A DNA stretch of 64,000 nucleotides from Ichthyenterobacterium magnum (GCF_003610635.1 NZ_RAQJ01000001.1:930474-994473); one strand, 5' to 3'; shown: positions 34,251-44,242, numbered from the stretch's first letter. Translations and numbers: made by a program. The notes: generated by a model not told the origin, from the letters alone.

Positions 34251-35690
34251 TTGGAAAACAAATTCTCTAAAAACGTTTCGCTTTATACTATTGGTCAGTT
34301 TTTATCACAGGCTTTATCATTTGTATTACTACCTATCTATATTAATCAACTAAGTGTAGACGAGTATGGAGTTGTTGCTGTCTTTATGGCTGTCGGCACT
34401 TTTTTAAATGCACTCATGCAGTATGGCTTTAGCCCAACATTAATGCGTTATTATTTTGACTTTAAAGAGAACCCAAAGATGTTTAAATCATTTTTCTCAA
34501 GTCTATTATTGTTTTTGTTTGGAGGGAATATCATTATCCTTTTTTTAATATACATAGTACATAACTTTGTTTACAAATTTACACTGTCAAGTGCTGATGT
34601 CTCGACCTATATTTATTACGTTATTGGATACTCATTCTTTTTTACATTTCCATTACTAAACTTAAGTTTGTTTAGAGTTGAAGGAAAAGCAAAAAAATAT
34701 TTCATTTTTAACTTAGTTCAATTCTTTATTTCATTTGGAGTTATTTACTATTTTGTTGTTATTCAAAAAGATGGAGCACTTGGTAAAATAAAAGGAGAAT
34801 TTTGGGCTAGATTACCTCTATTTTTAGTGTCATTTTACTTATACAGAAATTATTTTACACTTAAAGGCTTAGATTTTTCATATTTAAAAAGAGCCTTGAA
34901 TTTTGGAATTCCTTTAATGTTTCAATCGCTTTTATGGTGGAGTTTATATCGACTAGATTACTTTTTAATAGAAAAAGAACTTGGTAGCACAAGCTTAGGG
35001 CTTTATAATGTAGCGTTTCAAATTTCTTTTGTTGTCATTACTTTAGGAATTTCTTATTCATTAGCATGGACACCCCATTTTTTCTCTATTGCAAAAGAAA
35101 AAACAACTCCAAAATTTTATGGAAACCTAATGGGTAATTATTTCATGTTTTTAACCATAGTAAGCATAGGAATTTACTTTTTAGGATATCATGTTCTTGA
35201 AATTATTGGAGGAGAAAAGTACTTAGAAATTTTCGAATTTTTACCATGGTTGTTAATTGGAGCAATATTTCAAAGCGGATATTACTTAATACACCAAACA
35301 ATACAATATTCAAAAAAAACATGGTCTATTCCAGCTATACTTGGTATTGGTATTTTTGTTGGCTTTGGCTTAGAGTATATGTTTATTAATAAATTAGAGT
35401 TGCTTGGCATTAGTATCATAAAGGTTATTACATTTAGTGCTATATTTGTCTTGACCTATTTAAAGGGTCAGAGCTATTATAAAATTAAAATACCTCGTAA
35501 TAAAATTATAGTAGCCCTTATAATTTTAATCGTTAATTTTAGTATTGGGTACATTTTAGATTATAATGTAACTTCGTTTATTATTAAACTATTTACACTT
35601 ATTATTAGTATTTTAGGTTTATGGTTTTTCCTGCCGTTTTTTAGTGAAGAGGAAAAGAGAATGATACTTAAAAAATTGAAGAGAACATGA
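34251..35690 (+). CDS. Wzx-type lipid-linked oligosaccharide flippase
   Basis: A 479-residue MATE/MOP-type membrane protein with about 12-14 helices, starting at TTG 34251 (LENKFSKNVSLYTIGQFLSQ). The N-terminal segment SLYTIGQFLSQALSFVLLPIY is typical of polysaccharide biosynthesis flippases. It moves undecaprenyl-linked repeat units across the inner membrane. The presence of Wzx plus Wzy-type proteins and a WcaJ-type starter identifies a Wzy-dependent pathway. The stop overlaps the next start by four bases. Confidence 0.9.
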   Translation: MENKFSKNVSLYTIGQFLSQALSFVLLPIYINQLSVDEYGVVAVFMAVGTFLNALMQYGFSPTLMRYYFDFKENPKMFKSFFSSLLLFLFGGNIIILFLIYIVHNFVYKFTLSSADVSTYIYYVIGYSFFFTFPLLNLSLFRVEGKAKKYFIFNLVQFFISFGVIYYFVVIQKDGALGKIKGEFWARLPLFLVSFYLYRNYFTLKGLDFSYLKRALNFGIPLMFQSLLWWSLYRLDYFLIEKELGSTSLGLYNVAFQISFVVITLGISYSLAWTPHFFSIAKEKTTPKFYGNLMGNYFMFLTIVSIGIYFLGYHVLEIIGGEKYLEIFEFLPWLLIGAIFQSGYYLIHQTIQYSKKTWSIPAILGIGIFVGFGLEYMFINKLELLGISIIKVITFSAIFVLTYLKGQSYYKIKIPRNKIIVALIILIVNFSIGYILDYNVTSFIIKLFTLIISILGLWFFLPFFSEEEKRMILKKLKRT

Positions 35691-37039
35691 AGAATATTTG
35701 TTTTGTAACAAATTATAAAAAAACATATTTTTTTGATGCCATTGGAAAAGAGATTATAGCGCGAGGAGGCAAAGTATATTGGATTGTCCTTAATAAAATG
35801 CTATACGATTATTTATTGCCAACTTATGGAGAAGACAACCTGCTTTTAATTAACAAGGAGAGAGGAAGTATTCCCAATATGAACATTGGGGAATATAAAC
35901 TTAACGAATTAGCATCAGTAGATAGGGCTTTAAAATATTATGGCGAATGGAGCTATGATTTTTTAAGAAACATACAAAAACCAATTTACAATTTTATTAG
36001 TAACAATAAGGTTTCTTATGTGTTTGGTGAAACAACCTACGCACATGAAGTTATGATGTGTAGAATGTTTAAAGACAAAAAAGAATTGTCTTGCACGTAT
36101 TTACATCCACAAACTATTCGTATTCCAGGCTATCATTTTACTTTTTTAGAAGATGAGTTTCAATCTGAAATATACAAAGGTGTCAAATTTGACACTTATA
36201 AGGAAGGTTATGTCATTAAAGTTCAAAGACCAACAGAATCTGTAGTAAACGAAAAGCGAGTTAAAAAATCTATGAATATTTTGAGTAAATTAAAAAGAAG
36301 CACACGGTTTTTTACTCAAAAAAACATGGAAAATGATGATCCATCAATTTCACCAACAAATTTAAGTGGGCGTTTAAATAAAGGCCTCACCGAAGAATGG
36401 AATAGGCTTACCTACCCTTTTGTAAAAACAGCACCATACTCAGAAGTTGAAAACAAAAAATTTGTGGTTTATACGTTGCATAAGCAACCAGAAGCATCAG
36501 TTGATGTGGTTGGAAGATATTACGATAACCAGTACACTAATATTCAAAATATATGGCGAATACTACCAGATGACTGGCATCTCGTTGTTAAAGAACATAC
36601 TAATGCTATTGGCGATCGATCACTTTCTTTTTTCAAGAAAATTAAAAAACTAAGAAACTTAGTACTCTTAAACGAGCATGTTAATTCACACAAAATAATT
36701 CAAGATGCTAAAGCCATATTTAGTGTTTCTGGATCTATTGCTTATGAAGCTGCACTATATGGCAAACCAGCATTTTTATTTGTACCTATCTTTTTTGACA
36801 AATTACAAAACTGTCAAACCATATCGCTCGAAACACTTCGTAACACAAATAATATTGAAGACCTATTAGCAAATTGGAAAGAAGATAGAAAACATAAAAT
36901 GACTGTAGAAACTTTTTCTAAATACTTGTTAACCTATAGTGCAAAAGGACTCATTAGTGATCCACTTACAGACCCTAAATGCATGGAAGAAGAAAACTTA
37001 AACCTTGTTATTAATGCATTTTTAAAGTTAGTTGAATGA
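35687..37039 (+). CDS. KpsC/KpsS-like capsule glycosyltransferase
   Basis: A 450-residue soluble protein. The C-terminal half resembles the Capsule_synth family (GT-B folded transferases such as KpsC/KpsS): YTLHKQPEASVDVVG near residue 262, PDDWHLVVKEHTNAIGDRS, and later FSVSGSIAYEAALYGKPAFLFVP. The N-terminal half is a diverged Rossmann domain. Relatives use CMP-activated 3-deoxy sugars, which would suit the CMP-nonulosonate made upstream, but donor and acceptor are not proven. It overlaps the Wzx gene and the following membrane protein gene by four bases each. Confidence 0.65.
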   Translation: MKNICFVTNYKKTYFFDAIGKEIIARGGKVYWIVLNKMLYDYLLPTYGEDNLLLINKERGSIPNMNIGEYKLNELASVDRALKYYGEWSYDFLRNIQKPIYNFISNNKVSYVFGETTYAHEVMMCRMFKDKKELSCTYLHPQTIRIPGYHFTFLEDEFQSEIYKGVKFDTYKEGYVIKVQRPTESVVNEKRVKKSMNILSKLKRSTRFFTQKNMENDDPSISPTNLSGRLNKGLTEEWNRLTYPFVKTAPYSEVENKKFVVYTLHKQPEASVDVVGRYYDNQYTNIQNIWRILPDDWHLVVKEHTNAIGDRSLSFFKKIKKLRNLVLLNEHVNSHKIIQDAKAIFSVSGSIAYEAALYGKPAFLFVPIFFDKLQNCQTISLETLRNTNNIEDLLANWKEDRKHKMTVETFSKYLLTYSAKGLISDPLTDPKCMEEENLNLVINAFLKLVE

Positions 37040-38439
37040 CGCTGAGGTTAAATAAAATAAAGTTAGATATTTATTTAATACTCATATTTATTTTGATACT
37101 TGTAGTATTTAAAAAACCTGAGTTTGCACCTTTTATAATAATTCCAATTTTACTTATCTCGTATTATAAAATTTTAATACAAAGAGATATAACAACTGTA
37201 ATTATTTTAATGCTATCCTCCCGACTTATCATGGGACCTTTTAACCCTGGAAGCAATCTTACATTTAATATTTTAAACCTTATCTGTAATTATGTGCCAG
37301 CATTAATTATTGTTATATATAGCTATTTAGGAATTACTAAGTTTGATTTCAATAGGCTGAAGTCATTAAAATGGACTGTAGTATATATTATTTTTCTTTT
37401 AGGCTTTGGATTCATGCTTCCGAGATATACCAAAGTTGTTATTGCGCCAGAAATAATACCTTTAATTTTGTTTTTTCTTCTTGTATTTATAAAGGCTGAA
37501 CAAAAGATAGAATACGAGTATTTATTAAAGTTTTTTAGATACACATTTATTGCCTGTATCATTATATATTTAAGCCCTCTTTTTGCACATGAAATGAAGT
37601 ATTTGTTTGCAGAAGGCCTAATATTTAAAGAAGAACTGCCATTTATTTCTCTTTTTGTAAAACGAATAATACCAAGAAACACGGGCTTTGTGTTTGATTT
37701 TAGAATTATGGGACAACTAGGAAGTTTATATTTACTTCTCCTATATTATTTAGGAAAGAAGAATAACTATATTGACTTGTTTCTCTTAGTAACAATAACA
37801 ATAATGACATTTTCTAGAGGACCAATAATGATAATGTTACTTCTTTTGCTTGGAGTTTACGCGCCTCAAAAAATTAAGGTAACAAAAAAAGGCATGAATA
37901 TTAGTTTTGTTTTGTTTGTGTTATTAATTTCTTTAAGCATTTATTTGTTTAATAATAAAGGAGATGTGATTAAAAAATATGTTGCAACATATAACCCTTT
38001 TTCAGAAAACAGCGCTATATCTCAAAGAGGTGGTTTTATTACATATTCTATGGATTATTTTTATAAAAATCCATTAGGAAATGGATTAGGATTTATGTCT
38101 TCTAATGATGCGGGGCATGAGATTTTTACAGGATATACTCGTCATAATGGACGAATCATTTTCACTAATTATTATTATAAAGTAACAGATGCTTATTTAG
38201 CAATGTCATTAGCGGAAAAAGGTATTATAGGTTTTGTATTGTTTGTTTTATCTTTAGTTGAAATATTTTATTCTAATAAAAATAGAGTATCTCTGTTTTT
38301 TCTTATTGGATTAATCCTCAACCTTATTGGAACAGATATTCCTAAACAAGGATTTTATTATTTTACTTTAATTTTAATTTATTACAGCCTGAGTCAAAAC
38401 AAAGATTTAAGCGCAAATCTACCTAAAATTTCTACCTAA
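37036..38439 (+). CDS. O-antigen polymerase/ligase-like membrane protein (Wzy candidate)
   Basis: A 467-residue integral membrane protein with about 11-12 helices. A large periplasmic loop between late helices (about 315-385) contains the SAISQRGGFITYSMDYFYKNPLGNG-like segment (only part quoted: LGNGLGFMS) and RHNGR, the pattern found in Wzy/WaaL proteins. Arg residues in this loop are usually functional. The stop is followed after one base by a GT4 gene. It is the best Wzy candidate by position. Confidence 0.75.
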   Translation: MTLRLNKIKLDIYLILIFILILVVFKKPEFAPFIIIPILLISYYKILIQRDITTVIILMLSSRLIMGPFNPGSNLTFNILNLICNYVPALIIVIYSYLGITKFDFNRLKSLKWTVVYIIFLLGFGFMLPRYTKVVIAPEIIPLILFFLLVFIKAEQKIEYEYLLKFFRYTFIACIIIYLSPLFAHEMKYLFAEGLIFKEELPFISLFVKRIIPRNTGFVFDFRIMGQLGSLYLLLLYYLGKKNNYIDLFLLVTITIMTFSRGPIMIMLLLLLGVYAPQKIKVTKKGMNISFVLFVLLISLSIYLFNNKGDVIKKYVATYNPFSENSAISQRGGFITYSMDYFYKNPLGNGLGFMSSNDAGHEIFTGYTRHNGRIIFTNYYYKVTDAYLAMSLAEKGIIGFVLFVLSLVEIFYSNKNRVSLFFLIGLILNLIGTDIPKQGFYYFTLILIYYSLSQNKDLSANLPKIST

Positions 38440-38440
38440 A

Positions 38441-39541
38441 ATGAAAATAGGGATTGATGCAAAATGGTTTTTTAATGGGCCGCCAAGTGGAAAAGTAGTT
38501 GTAAAGCAACTTTTAAAAGAGTTGTTAAGTAGCACTTATAAAGATGAGGAATTTTATGTTTTTTTAAATAAAGCCGATAAAGAAATAGAGTTTCCTTATA
38601 AGCGAGAGAACATAAAATGTATTTATATAAGTAGCTTTAACAACCTTATCTCAAATGCAATTACATTGCCTAAATATGCAAAAAAACACAAATTAGATGT
38701 TGTTTTATTTCAAAATTTTGGCACCTTTTCTAATATAAAAAGTATTGTTTACATACATGACTTATTGTATTTAGATTATCCACAATTTTACTCATTAAAA
38801 GAAAGATTATATTTAAGTCTCTTAAAACCACTTGCAAAAAAGGCTAATACAATAGTTACAATATCTGAGACAGAAAAAAACCGTATTATAAAGCACAAGT
38901 TAGGAGGAGTTAACAATGTCCATTTTGTTTATCATGGTGTTGACAAAAAATTTAAACCATTAGACCAACATGATAAAAAACAAATTGAAGCCTTTAAATT
39001 AAAGTATAATTTGCCAAATCAATTTATTTTATATCTAGGGCGGTTAAATATTAGAAAAAACATAGCCAACCTAATATCGGCAATGCAGTATGTTAATACG
39101 CCTTTAGTAATTGCAGGAGAGAATGATCATAAAAGTGAAGATTTATTATCAAAAATTAAGACTTTAGGTCTTCAGAATAAAATAATTTTTACAGGTTATC
39201 TAGAAGAAAACGAATTACCTTTAGTCTATGCATTAGCAACACTTTTTTGTTTTCCGTCTTATGCAGAAGGATTTGGGTTACCACCACTAGAAGCTATGGC
39301 TAGTGGCACTCCAGTTATCGTTTCTGATAGAACAAGTTTACCAGAGGTTTGTGAAGATGCTGGAATGTACATAAACCCAAATGACTCATTAGATATAGCT
39401 AAAAAAATAAACACTTTATTAGCTTCAAAGGAAATCATTAATACCTTTGCAACCAAAGGAGTTATTCAGGCTAAAAAATTTTCATGGATAAAGTCAGCTG
39501 AAAACCTAATGAATATTATTAAAACAACTAATGATAGCTAA
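38441..39541 (+). CDS. Glycosyltransferase family 4 (GT-B)
   Basis: A 366-residue retaining GT-B enzyme. The C-terminal domain shows YLGRLNIRKNIANLISA (donor-binding), IIFTGYLEENELP and the EX7E motif AEGFGLPPLEAMASGTPVI (about 274-292), where two glutamates contact the nucleotide sugar. The N-terminus has WFFNGPPSGKVVVKQL. It may add rhamnose or another sugar in this locus; the specificity cannot be read. It overlaps the following acyltransferase gene by 11 bases. Confidence 0.9.
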   Translation: MKIGIDAKWFFNGPPSGKVVVKQLLKELLSSTYKDEEFYVFLNKADKEIEFPYKRENIKCIYISSFNNLISNAITLPKYAKKHKLDVVLFQNFGTFSNIKSIVYIHDLLYLDYPQFYSLKERLYLSLLKPLAKKANTIVTISETEKNRIIKHKLGGVNNVHFVYHGVDKKFKPLDQHDKKQIEAFKLKYNLPNQFILYLGRLNIRKNIANLISAMQYVNTPLVIAGENDHKSEDLLSKIKTLGLQNKIIFTGYLEENELPLVYALATLFCFPSYAEGFGLPPLEAMASGTPVIVSDRTSLPEVCEDAGMYINPNDSLDIAKKINTLLASKEIINTFATKGVIQAKKFSWIKSAENLMNIIKTTNDS

Positions 39542-40217
39542 AATCATTTCTAAACTTAAAGGCGATAGCACTTACAATATAGGGAGTACCTATTCTACTA
39601 GAGAATGGTTTGTGATATTATATGAAAGAGGATTTCAAATTTTTAGAGGTTGTATAGCTAAAATCTTTTTATTAAAAACAAAAGGGCTGTGTTTTAAAGG
39701 GCGAAATGTTACAATTAAGCATCGCTCTTTATTTTCTTCTGGTAAAAATCTTATTTTAGATAGTAATGTATCAATAAATGCGCTTTCAGAAAATGGAATT
39801 CATTTTGGAGACAACGTAACAATTTCTAGAAACTGTACTTTAATATGCACTGGAGTTATCTCTCATAAAGGCACTGGAATAACAATTGGAAACAATACAG
39901 GAATTAATTCGTATTGTTATTTAGGAGGTCAAGGAGGAATAGAAATTGGAGATAATGTTATTATTGGACCTCAAGTTAAAATTTTCTCTGAAAATCATAA
40001 TTTTTTAGACACTTCTGTCATTATAAAAAACCAAGGCGTAACTCGTTTGGGCGTGAAAATTGAAAGTGATTGTTGGATTGGTTCTGGAGCAACAATATTA
40101 GACGGAGTTGTTTTAAAAAAGAGAACCGTAGTTGCCGCTGGAAGTGTTGTAACACAGAGTTTTGAAGAAAACTCACTTATTGGAGGTATTCCTGCCAAGC
40201 TTCTAAAAAAAATATAA
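39531..40217 (+). CDS. Hexapeptide-repeat acyltransferase
   Basis: A 228-residue protein whose residues about 55-222 form a left-handed beta-helix of hexapeptide repeats (IHFGDNVTISRNCTLICTG, ITIGNNTGINSYCYLGG, IEIGDNVIIGPQVKIFSENH), with the catalytic-type His in FSENHNF and the end signature VVAAGSVVTQSFEENSLIGGIPAKLLKKI. This is the CAT/WcaF/LpxA-like group that O-acetylates sugars. Polysaccharide acetylation is the likely job from context. Confidence 0.88.
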   Translation: MIAKIISKLKGDSTYNIGSTYSTREWFVILYERGFQIFRGCIAKIFLLKTKGLCFKGRNVTIKHRSLFSSGKNLILDSNVSINALSENGIHFGDNVTISRNCTLICTGVISHKGTGITIGNNTGINSYCYLGGQGGIEIGDNVIIGPQVKIFSENHNFLDTSVIIKNQGVTRLGVKIESDCWIGSGATILDGVVLKKRTVVAAGSVVTQSFEENSLIGGIPAKLLKKI

Positions 40218-40240
40218 TTTAAAATAGCGTACCTTAAATA

Positions 40241-41983
40241 ATGTTTAGACAACTTAAAACAATTCATTATTTTCTATTAGCTACAATATCTGTACTTGTA
40301 TCATTAGGGCTTTATGTATTTACTCAATATGAAGTATTACAAAACTCAGTAACCACAATTGAAATTACCTTTAATAATGAGTTAAGTAAGGAAGAAACCC
40401 CAATAATCTACACTTCTAGTAATACAGAATCTAAAATAAATTTTAAAACGGTTTATAAGTTTCAATATAAAGGAAACTTAAAGTATGAATGCAAACTAGA
40501 TACAGTAAATCAACTAAGAAAACTTCGATTGTATTTTGTCTATCCAAACCAAACAGTTACAATTAGGTCAATTAATCTTAAGTCTTCAAATAAAGTTATT
40601 TCAATTCCGCTGCAAAAATTCAAAAAAAGAGAAGGAATTAATTGTATTGAGCAACCTAAAGAAATAAAACTTGAAATACTTAAAAAGTATGGTTATATAG
40701 AATTACCTAAAACGTATATATATCCATCAGATTTTAAAAATACGTATCAGTTAATTTTAGCATTGCTAGTGCTATTAATTTTCGTTGTACTAGTTTTTAA
40801 AAGCTTGAAGGCAATTAGTATAAAACCATTTGCTATACAAAGTATAACAATTAGCGCACTTATATTAAGTATTTTTTTACCACATCCAATTTTTAATATA
40901 GCACTAATTGTAATGGCTCTATTAAATTTTAAAAACATAAAGTGGATAGATATTAAAACTCAAAAAATTAATTTTATTATTGTTGGGTTTTTTATAATTT
41001 ATCTATTAAATAACCTTCTTATTTCTAAAGAAGGTTTTCGAGAAATGTCAACAATTGAGCGATTTTTGCCTTTTATTATTTTAAGTGTTATAATACCCTC
41101 AATTGCTAATAGAAAGTATTTGATTTTATTTCCTATATCTGCATTTATTATTGGATTTGGGTTTTTATTAACCTCTATTTTTGATGTGTATATTCATCAA
41201 AATTTTGTATTTCTATCTTTTGATTTTTTTACAAAATACATGCACCCAGTATATTTTTCTTACCTCTTATTTTTTTCAATATGCTTTATAGATTATAAAT
41301 ACAAAGGCAAAGCCAAATATATTTTAGAGTTTATTCTATTTGTGTTTTTAATTTTTAGTGGGTCAAAAATGGTGTTTTTATTTTCTTTAATTGTTGTTTT
41401 TATTAATTTATTAAAAAACAAAAAAACAGCTCTTTTAATAATACCATTAACCATAATTGTAATAATATTTTCTCCTTTAAAAAATAGATTTAAAGAAATT
41501 ATAAATCAAAAAGACATGACTATTCTTAAAGATAGTTATATAGAAAAACCTAATGACTCTAGGGTTAATGGTTTGACATTGCGTTTAATTTTATGGAGAG
41601 AAGCTTTAGCAACTATGAATGGGTTAGACTATGTGTTTGGTAAAGGGATAACAAAAGACACAAATAAGCTTCTTAAAAATAGATTGAATACACTCGGATT
41701 AAAACACCATTTAACTTTTAATCCGCACAATCAATATGTAGATACATTTTGGAGAACAGGAATTTTAGGGTTGTTGTTGCTAATCTTAATACCACTTTAT
41801 AGTTTAAAAGAGGCGATTAAAAGAAAAGATAAATTATTAATACAATTCTCCTTGTTTTTTATTGTAGTTATGTGTTCAGAATCTATATTTGGAAGAGTAA
41901 ATGGAGTGTATTTTTTCACTATAGTAATATTATTACTTATGAATACAAATAAAATTAATGAAGATAGCCATATTAGGAACTAG
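40241..41983 (+). CDS. O-antigen ligase/polymerase-like protein with N-terminal beta domain
   Basis: A 580-residue protein: one N-terminal helix (about 8-28), a periplasmic beta-rich domain (about 35-160), then about ten helices of the Wzy/WaaL O-antigen ligase type. The late periplasmic loop (about 410-500) carries SRVNGLTLRLILWREAL and HHLTFNPHNQYVDTFWRTG; the latter is the FNPHNxY..xxxxxG signature of WaaL/Wzy_C ligases with the catalytic His. The extra domain resembles the lipoprotein at 28429. It overlaps the next gene by 26 bases. Confidence 0.82.
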   Translation: MFRQLKTIHYFLLATISVLVSLGLYVFTQYEVLQNSVTTIEITFNNELSKEETPIIYTSSNTESKINFKTVYKFQYKGNLKYECKLDTVNQLRKLRLYFVYPNQTVTIRSINLKSSNKVISIPLQKFKKREGINCIEQPKEIKLEILKKYGYIELPKTYIYPSDFKNTYQLILALLVLLIFVVLVFKSLKAISIKPFAIQSITISALILSIFLPHPIFNIALIVMALLNFKNIKWIDIKTQKINFIIVGFFIIYLLNNLLISKEGFREMSTIERFLPFIILSVIIPSIANRKYLILFPISAFIIGFGFLLTSIFDVYIHQNFVFLSFDFFTKYMHPVYFSYLLFFSICFIDYKYKGKAKYILEFILFVFLIFSGSKMVFLFSLIVVFINLLKNKKTALLIIPLTIIVIIFSPLKNRFKEIINQKDMTILKDSYIEKPNDSRVNGLTLRLILWREALATMNGLDYVFGKGITKDTNKLLKNRLNTLGLKHHLTFNPHNQYVDTFWRTGILGLLLLILIPLYSLKEAIKRKDKLLIQFSLFFIVVMCSESIFGRVNGVYFFTIVILLLMNTNKINEDSHIRN

Positions 41984-43049
41984 AGGAATACCAAACAACC
42001 ATGGAGGGTTTGAACAATTTGCTGAATATTTTTCAGTATATCTAGCTTCAAAAAATCATGACGTTTATGTTTATAATTCTCATGATCATCCATATCAAGA
42101 TAAAAAATTTAAAGAGGTTAATATTATACACGCTTATGATCCAGAATACAAAATAGGAACAGTAGGTCAGTTTATCTATGATTTAAAATGCATATTAGAT
42201 TCTAGAAAAAGAAAATTTGATGTTATCTTACAGCTAGGTTATACATCAAGTTCGGTTTGGTATTGGCTACTTCCTAAAAATGCTATTATTGTAACCAATA
42301 TGGATGGCATGGAATGGAAGCGATCTAAATACTCTTCTCCTGTTAGAAAGTTTTTAAAATACGCCGAAAAGCTAGCTGTAAAATCTAGTGATTATTTAAT
42401 TTCAGATTCTGTAGGGATTCAAGATTATATTATAAAAAAATATAATAGAACCTCAGAGTTTATTGCTTATGGCGCATCTGTTTTTAACAATCCAAACGAC
42501 AAAGTACTCAGCAAGTATAAAGTTAAAAAAAGTAACTATTGTATTTTAATAGCAAGATTAGAACCAGAAAATAATATTGCCACAATAGTAGAAGGCTATC
42601 ATGCATCAAATACCCCATATAGTTTAATTGTTTTTGGAACGTTAAATGATTTTGGTAAAACCCTTCAAAACAAATATGCAGATGATAATAGAATTCAGTT
42701 TGTAGGCGCAAATTACAATCAAGAAGAACTTAATAACTTAAGATTCTTTTCTAGATATTATTTTCATGGACACTCAGTAGGAGGAACAAACCCATCATTG
42801 TTAGAAGCAATGGCATCAAACACATTAATTATAGCTAATAATAACATATTTAATAAAAGTATATTAGAGCATAATGCAGAGTATTTTGATAACTCTCACG
42901 ATATTTCAAGTATAATGAACAACGATAGTTTATTTGCTAAAAAAGAAGCATATGCAAAAGCTAACATCAAAAAAATAGAAAACCTATATAGTTGGGATAT
43001 AATAAATAATGCATACGAAAGCTTTATAAGTCAACAAATTTACAAGTAA
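41958..43049 (+). CDS. DUF1972-type glycosyltransferase
   Basis: A 363-residue protein. The N-terminal domain IAILGTRGIPNNHGGFEQFAEYFS is the DUF1972 signature seen in rhamnosyl- and related glycosyltransferases; the C-terminal GT1-type half has CILIARLEPENNIATIVEGY and GHSVGGTNPSLLEAMASNTLII (EX7E-like). With the rfb genes nearby, a rhamnosyltransferase role is plausible but not shown. Its start lies inside the end of the ligase-like gene. Confidence 0.87.
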   Translation: MKIAILGTRGIPNNHGGFEQFAEYFSVYLASKNHDVYVYNSHDHPYQDKKFKEVNIIHAYDPEYKIGTVGQFIYDLKCILDSRKRKFDVILQLGYTSSSVWYWLLPKNAIIVTNMDGMEWKRSKYSSPVRKFLKYAEKLAVKSSDYLISDSVGIQDYIIKKYNRTSEFIAYGASVFNNPNDKVLSKYKVKKSNYCILIARLEPENNIATIVEGYHASNTPYSLIVFGTLNDFGKTLQNKYADDNRIQFVGANYNQEELNNLRFFSRYYFHGHSVGGTNPSLLEAMASNTLIIANNNIFNKSILEHNAEYFDNSHDISSIMNNDSLFAKKEAYAKANIKKIENLYSWDIINNAYESFISQQIYK

Positions 43050-43061
43050 AACACATAATTT

Positions 43062-44195
43062 ATGCTAAATACAAAAAGCTTATTTAGTAAATCACATTAC
43101 ATTATTATATGGTTTGTTATACTTAGCCTTTGTTTTGATTTTATAGATAAAATTGAAATTTTTTATAGAATAGATTTTGTAAAATTTAATAGATACCTAA
43201 AGTTAGGTTTTATATTATACGCATTACTTTTTATAATTACTCATTTAAAGATTGTACTTAAAAACACAAAACTTGTAATTTTTAGTCTTCTTGCTTTAAT
43301 CATTTTGTTTGTATTAAAGTTTAATTTTTCTGACAGATATTTATATGAGTTTATAAGGTATGTTTTTATGCTTATTGTGTTTCCATTGCTGTATTATGTT
43401 TATAACAATAAAACACATAATTTATTAACAAGTTTATATTTAATATTTAGAGGCTTTATAATAGCAAACGCATTAGCTATATTAATTAGCTTAATGTTTG
43501 ATGTTGCTGTTTTTAACTCCTACCGAGGTAGTAGATTTGGGTATAATGGGTTTATTTTAAGTCAAGGAATAACACCTTATGTCTATTTAGCAGCAACAGT
43601 TTTATTTTGGAAAATTAAAGATAGAGCAATGTTAATTATAACAATAATTACATCACTACTTTCAGGAATTAAAGGCGTGTATTTTGCCGAGTTTTTGGTT
43701 ATAGTTTTACTTCTAATATTTAATAAAGAATTAAATAAAACTACCAAAATAAAAGGAATGCTTATGTCAATTTTAGCGTTCATACTATCAATAACCCTTT
43801 TGTTTAAGTTGCCTAATTTTGAAAAAGCATATAAAGTAAAAGGGTTTATATCTACCTTGTTTTCTCAAAGAACAGACAATGCTATAGATATAATAAACAG
43901 TATAACAGTAGAAAATTATAACGTTTTAATTGGAGTAACCAAGTTATCTAAAGTTAGATTAGAGTTACAAATAGCAGATTTGTTATTATTTTTTGGTGTT
44001 TTAGGCTTGCTTGTTTATATATTATTTATCTGGTTTTTAAACAAAAATCTAGTAAATAATGTCGCTTCAAAAGCTTTTTTTATTACGTGTCTTTCTACAT
44101 CAGCACTAAGCGGTAACCTTTTATACATTCCATTTGCATCAATATTAATGCTTTTAGTATTGCTTGCACTCAATAAACAATCACAAATAAAATAA
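43062..44195 (+). CDS. Multi-spanning membrane protein, possible second polymerase
   Basis: A 377-residue integral membrane protein with about 10 helices and little soluble sequence. The middle segment FNSYRGSRFGYNGFILSQGITPY carries the arginines of the Wzy-like loop, and the C-terminal part is hydrophobic. It is short for Wzy (usually 400-450) and I see no unique signature, so the polymerase label is tentative. It ends the central block; 75 bases with a -7 candidate precede the UDP-glucose dehydrogenase gene. Confidence 0.55.
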   Translation: MLNTKSLFSKSHYIIIWFVILSLCFDFIDKIEIFYRIDFVKFNRYLKLGFILYALLFIITHLKIVLKNTKLVIFSLLALIILFVLKFNFSDRYLYEFIRYVFMLIVFPLLYYVYNNKTHNLLTSLYLIFRGFIIANALAILISLMFDVAVFNSYRGSRFGYNGFILSQGITPYVYLAATVLFWKIKDRAMLIITIITSLLSGIKGVYFAEFLVIVLLLIFNKELNKTTKIKGMLMSILAFILSITLLFKLPNFEKAYKVKGFISTLFSQRTDNAIDIINSITVENYNVLIGVTKLSKVRLELQIADLLLFFGVLGLLVYILFIWFLNKNLVNNVASKAFFITCLSTSALSGNLLYIPFASILMLLVLLALNKQSQIK

Positions 44196-44242
44196 AGCAA
44201 TACTTTAGTTTAACAAACTATTAATCTTTTTAAATACTTCCT

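Noticed and set aside
36447-36653. Plus-strand 68-residue frame inside the KpsC/KpsS-like gene
   Set aside because: Out-of-frame shadow of a conserved coding segment.
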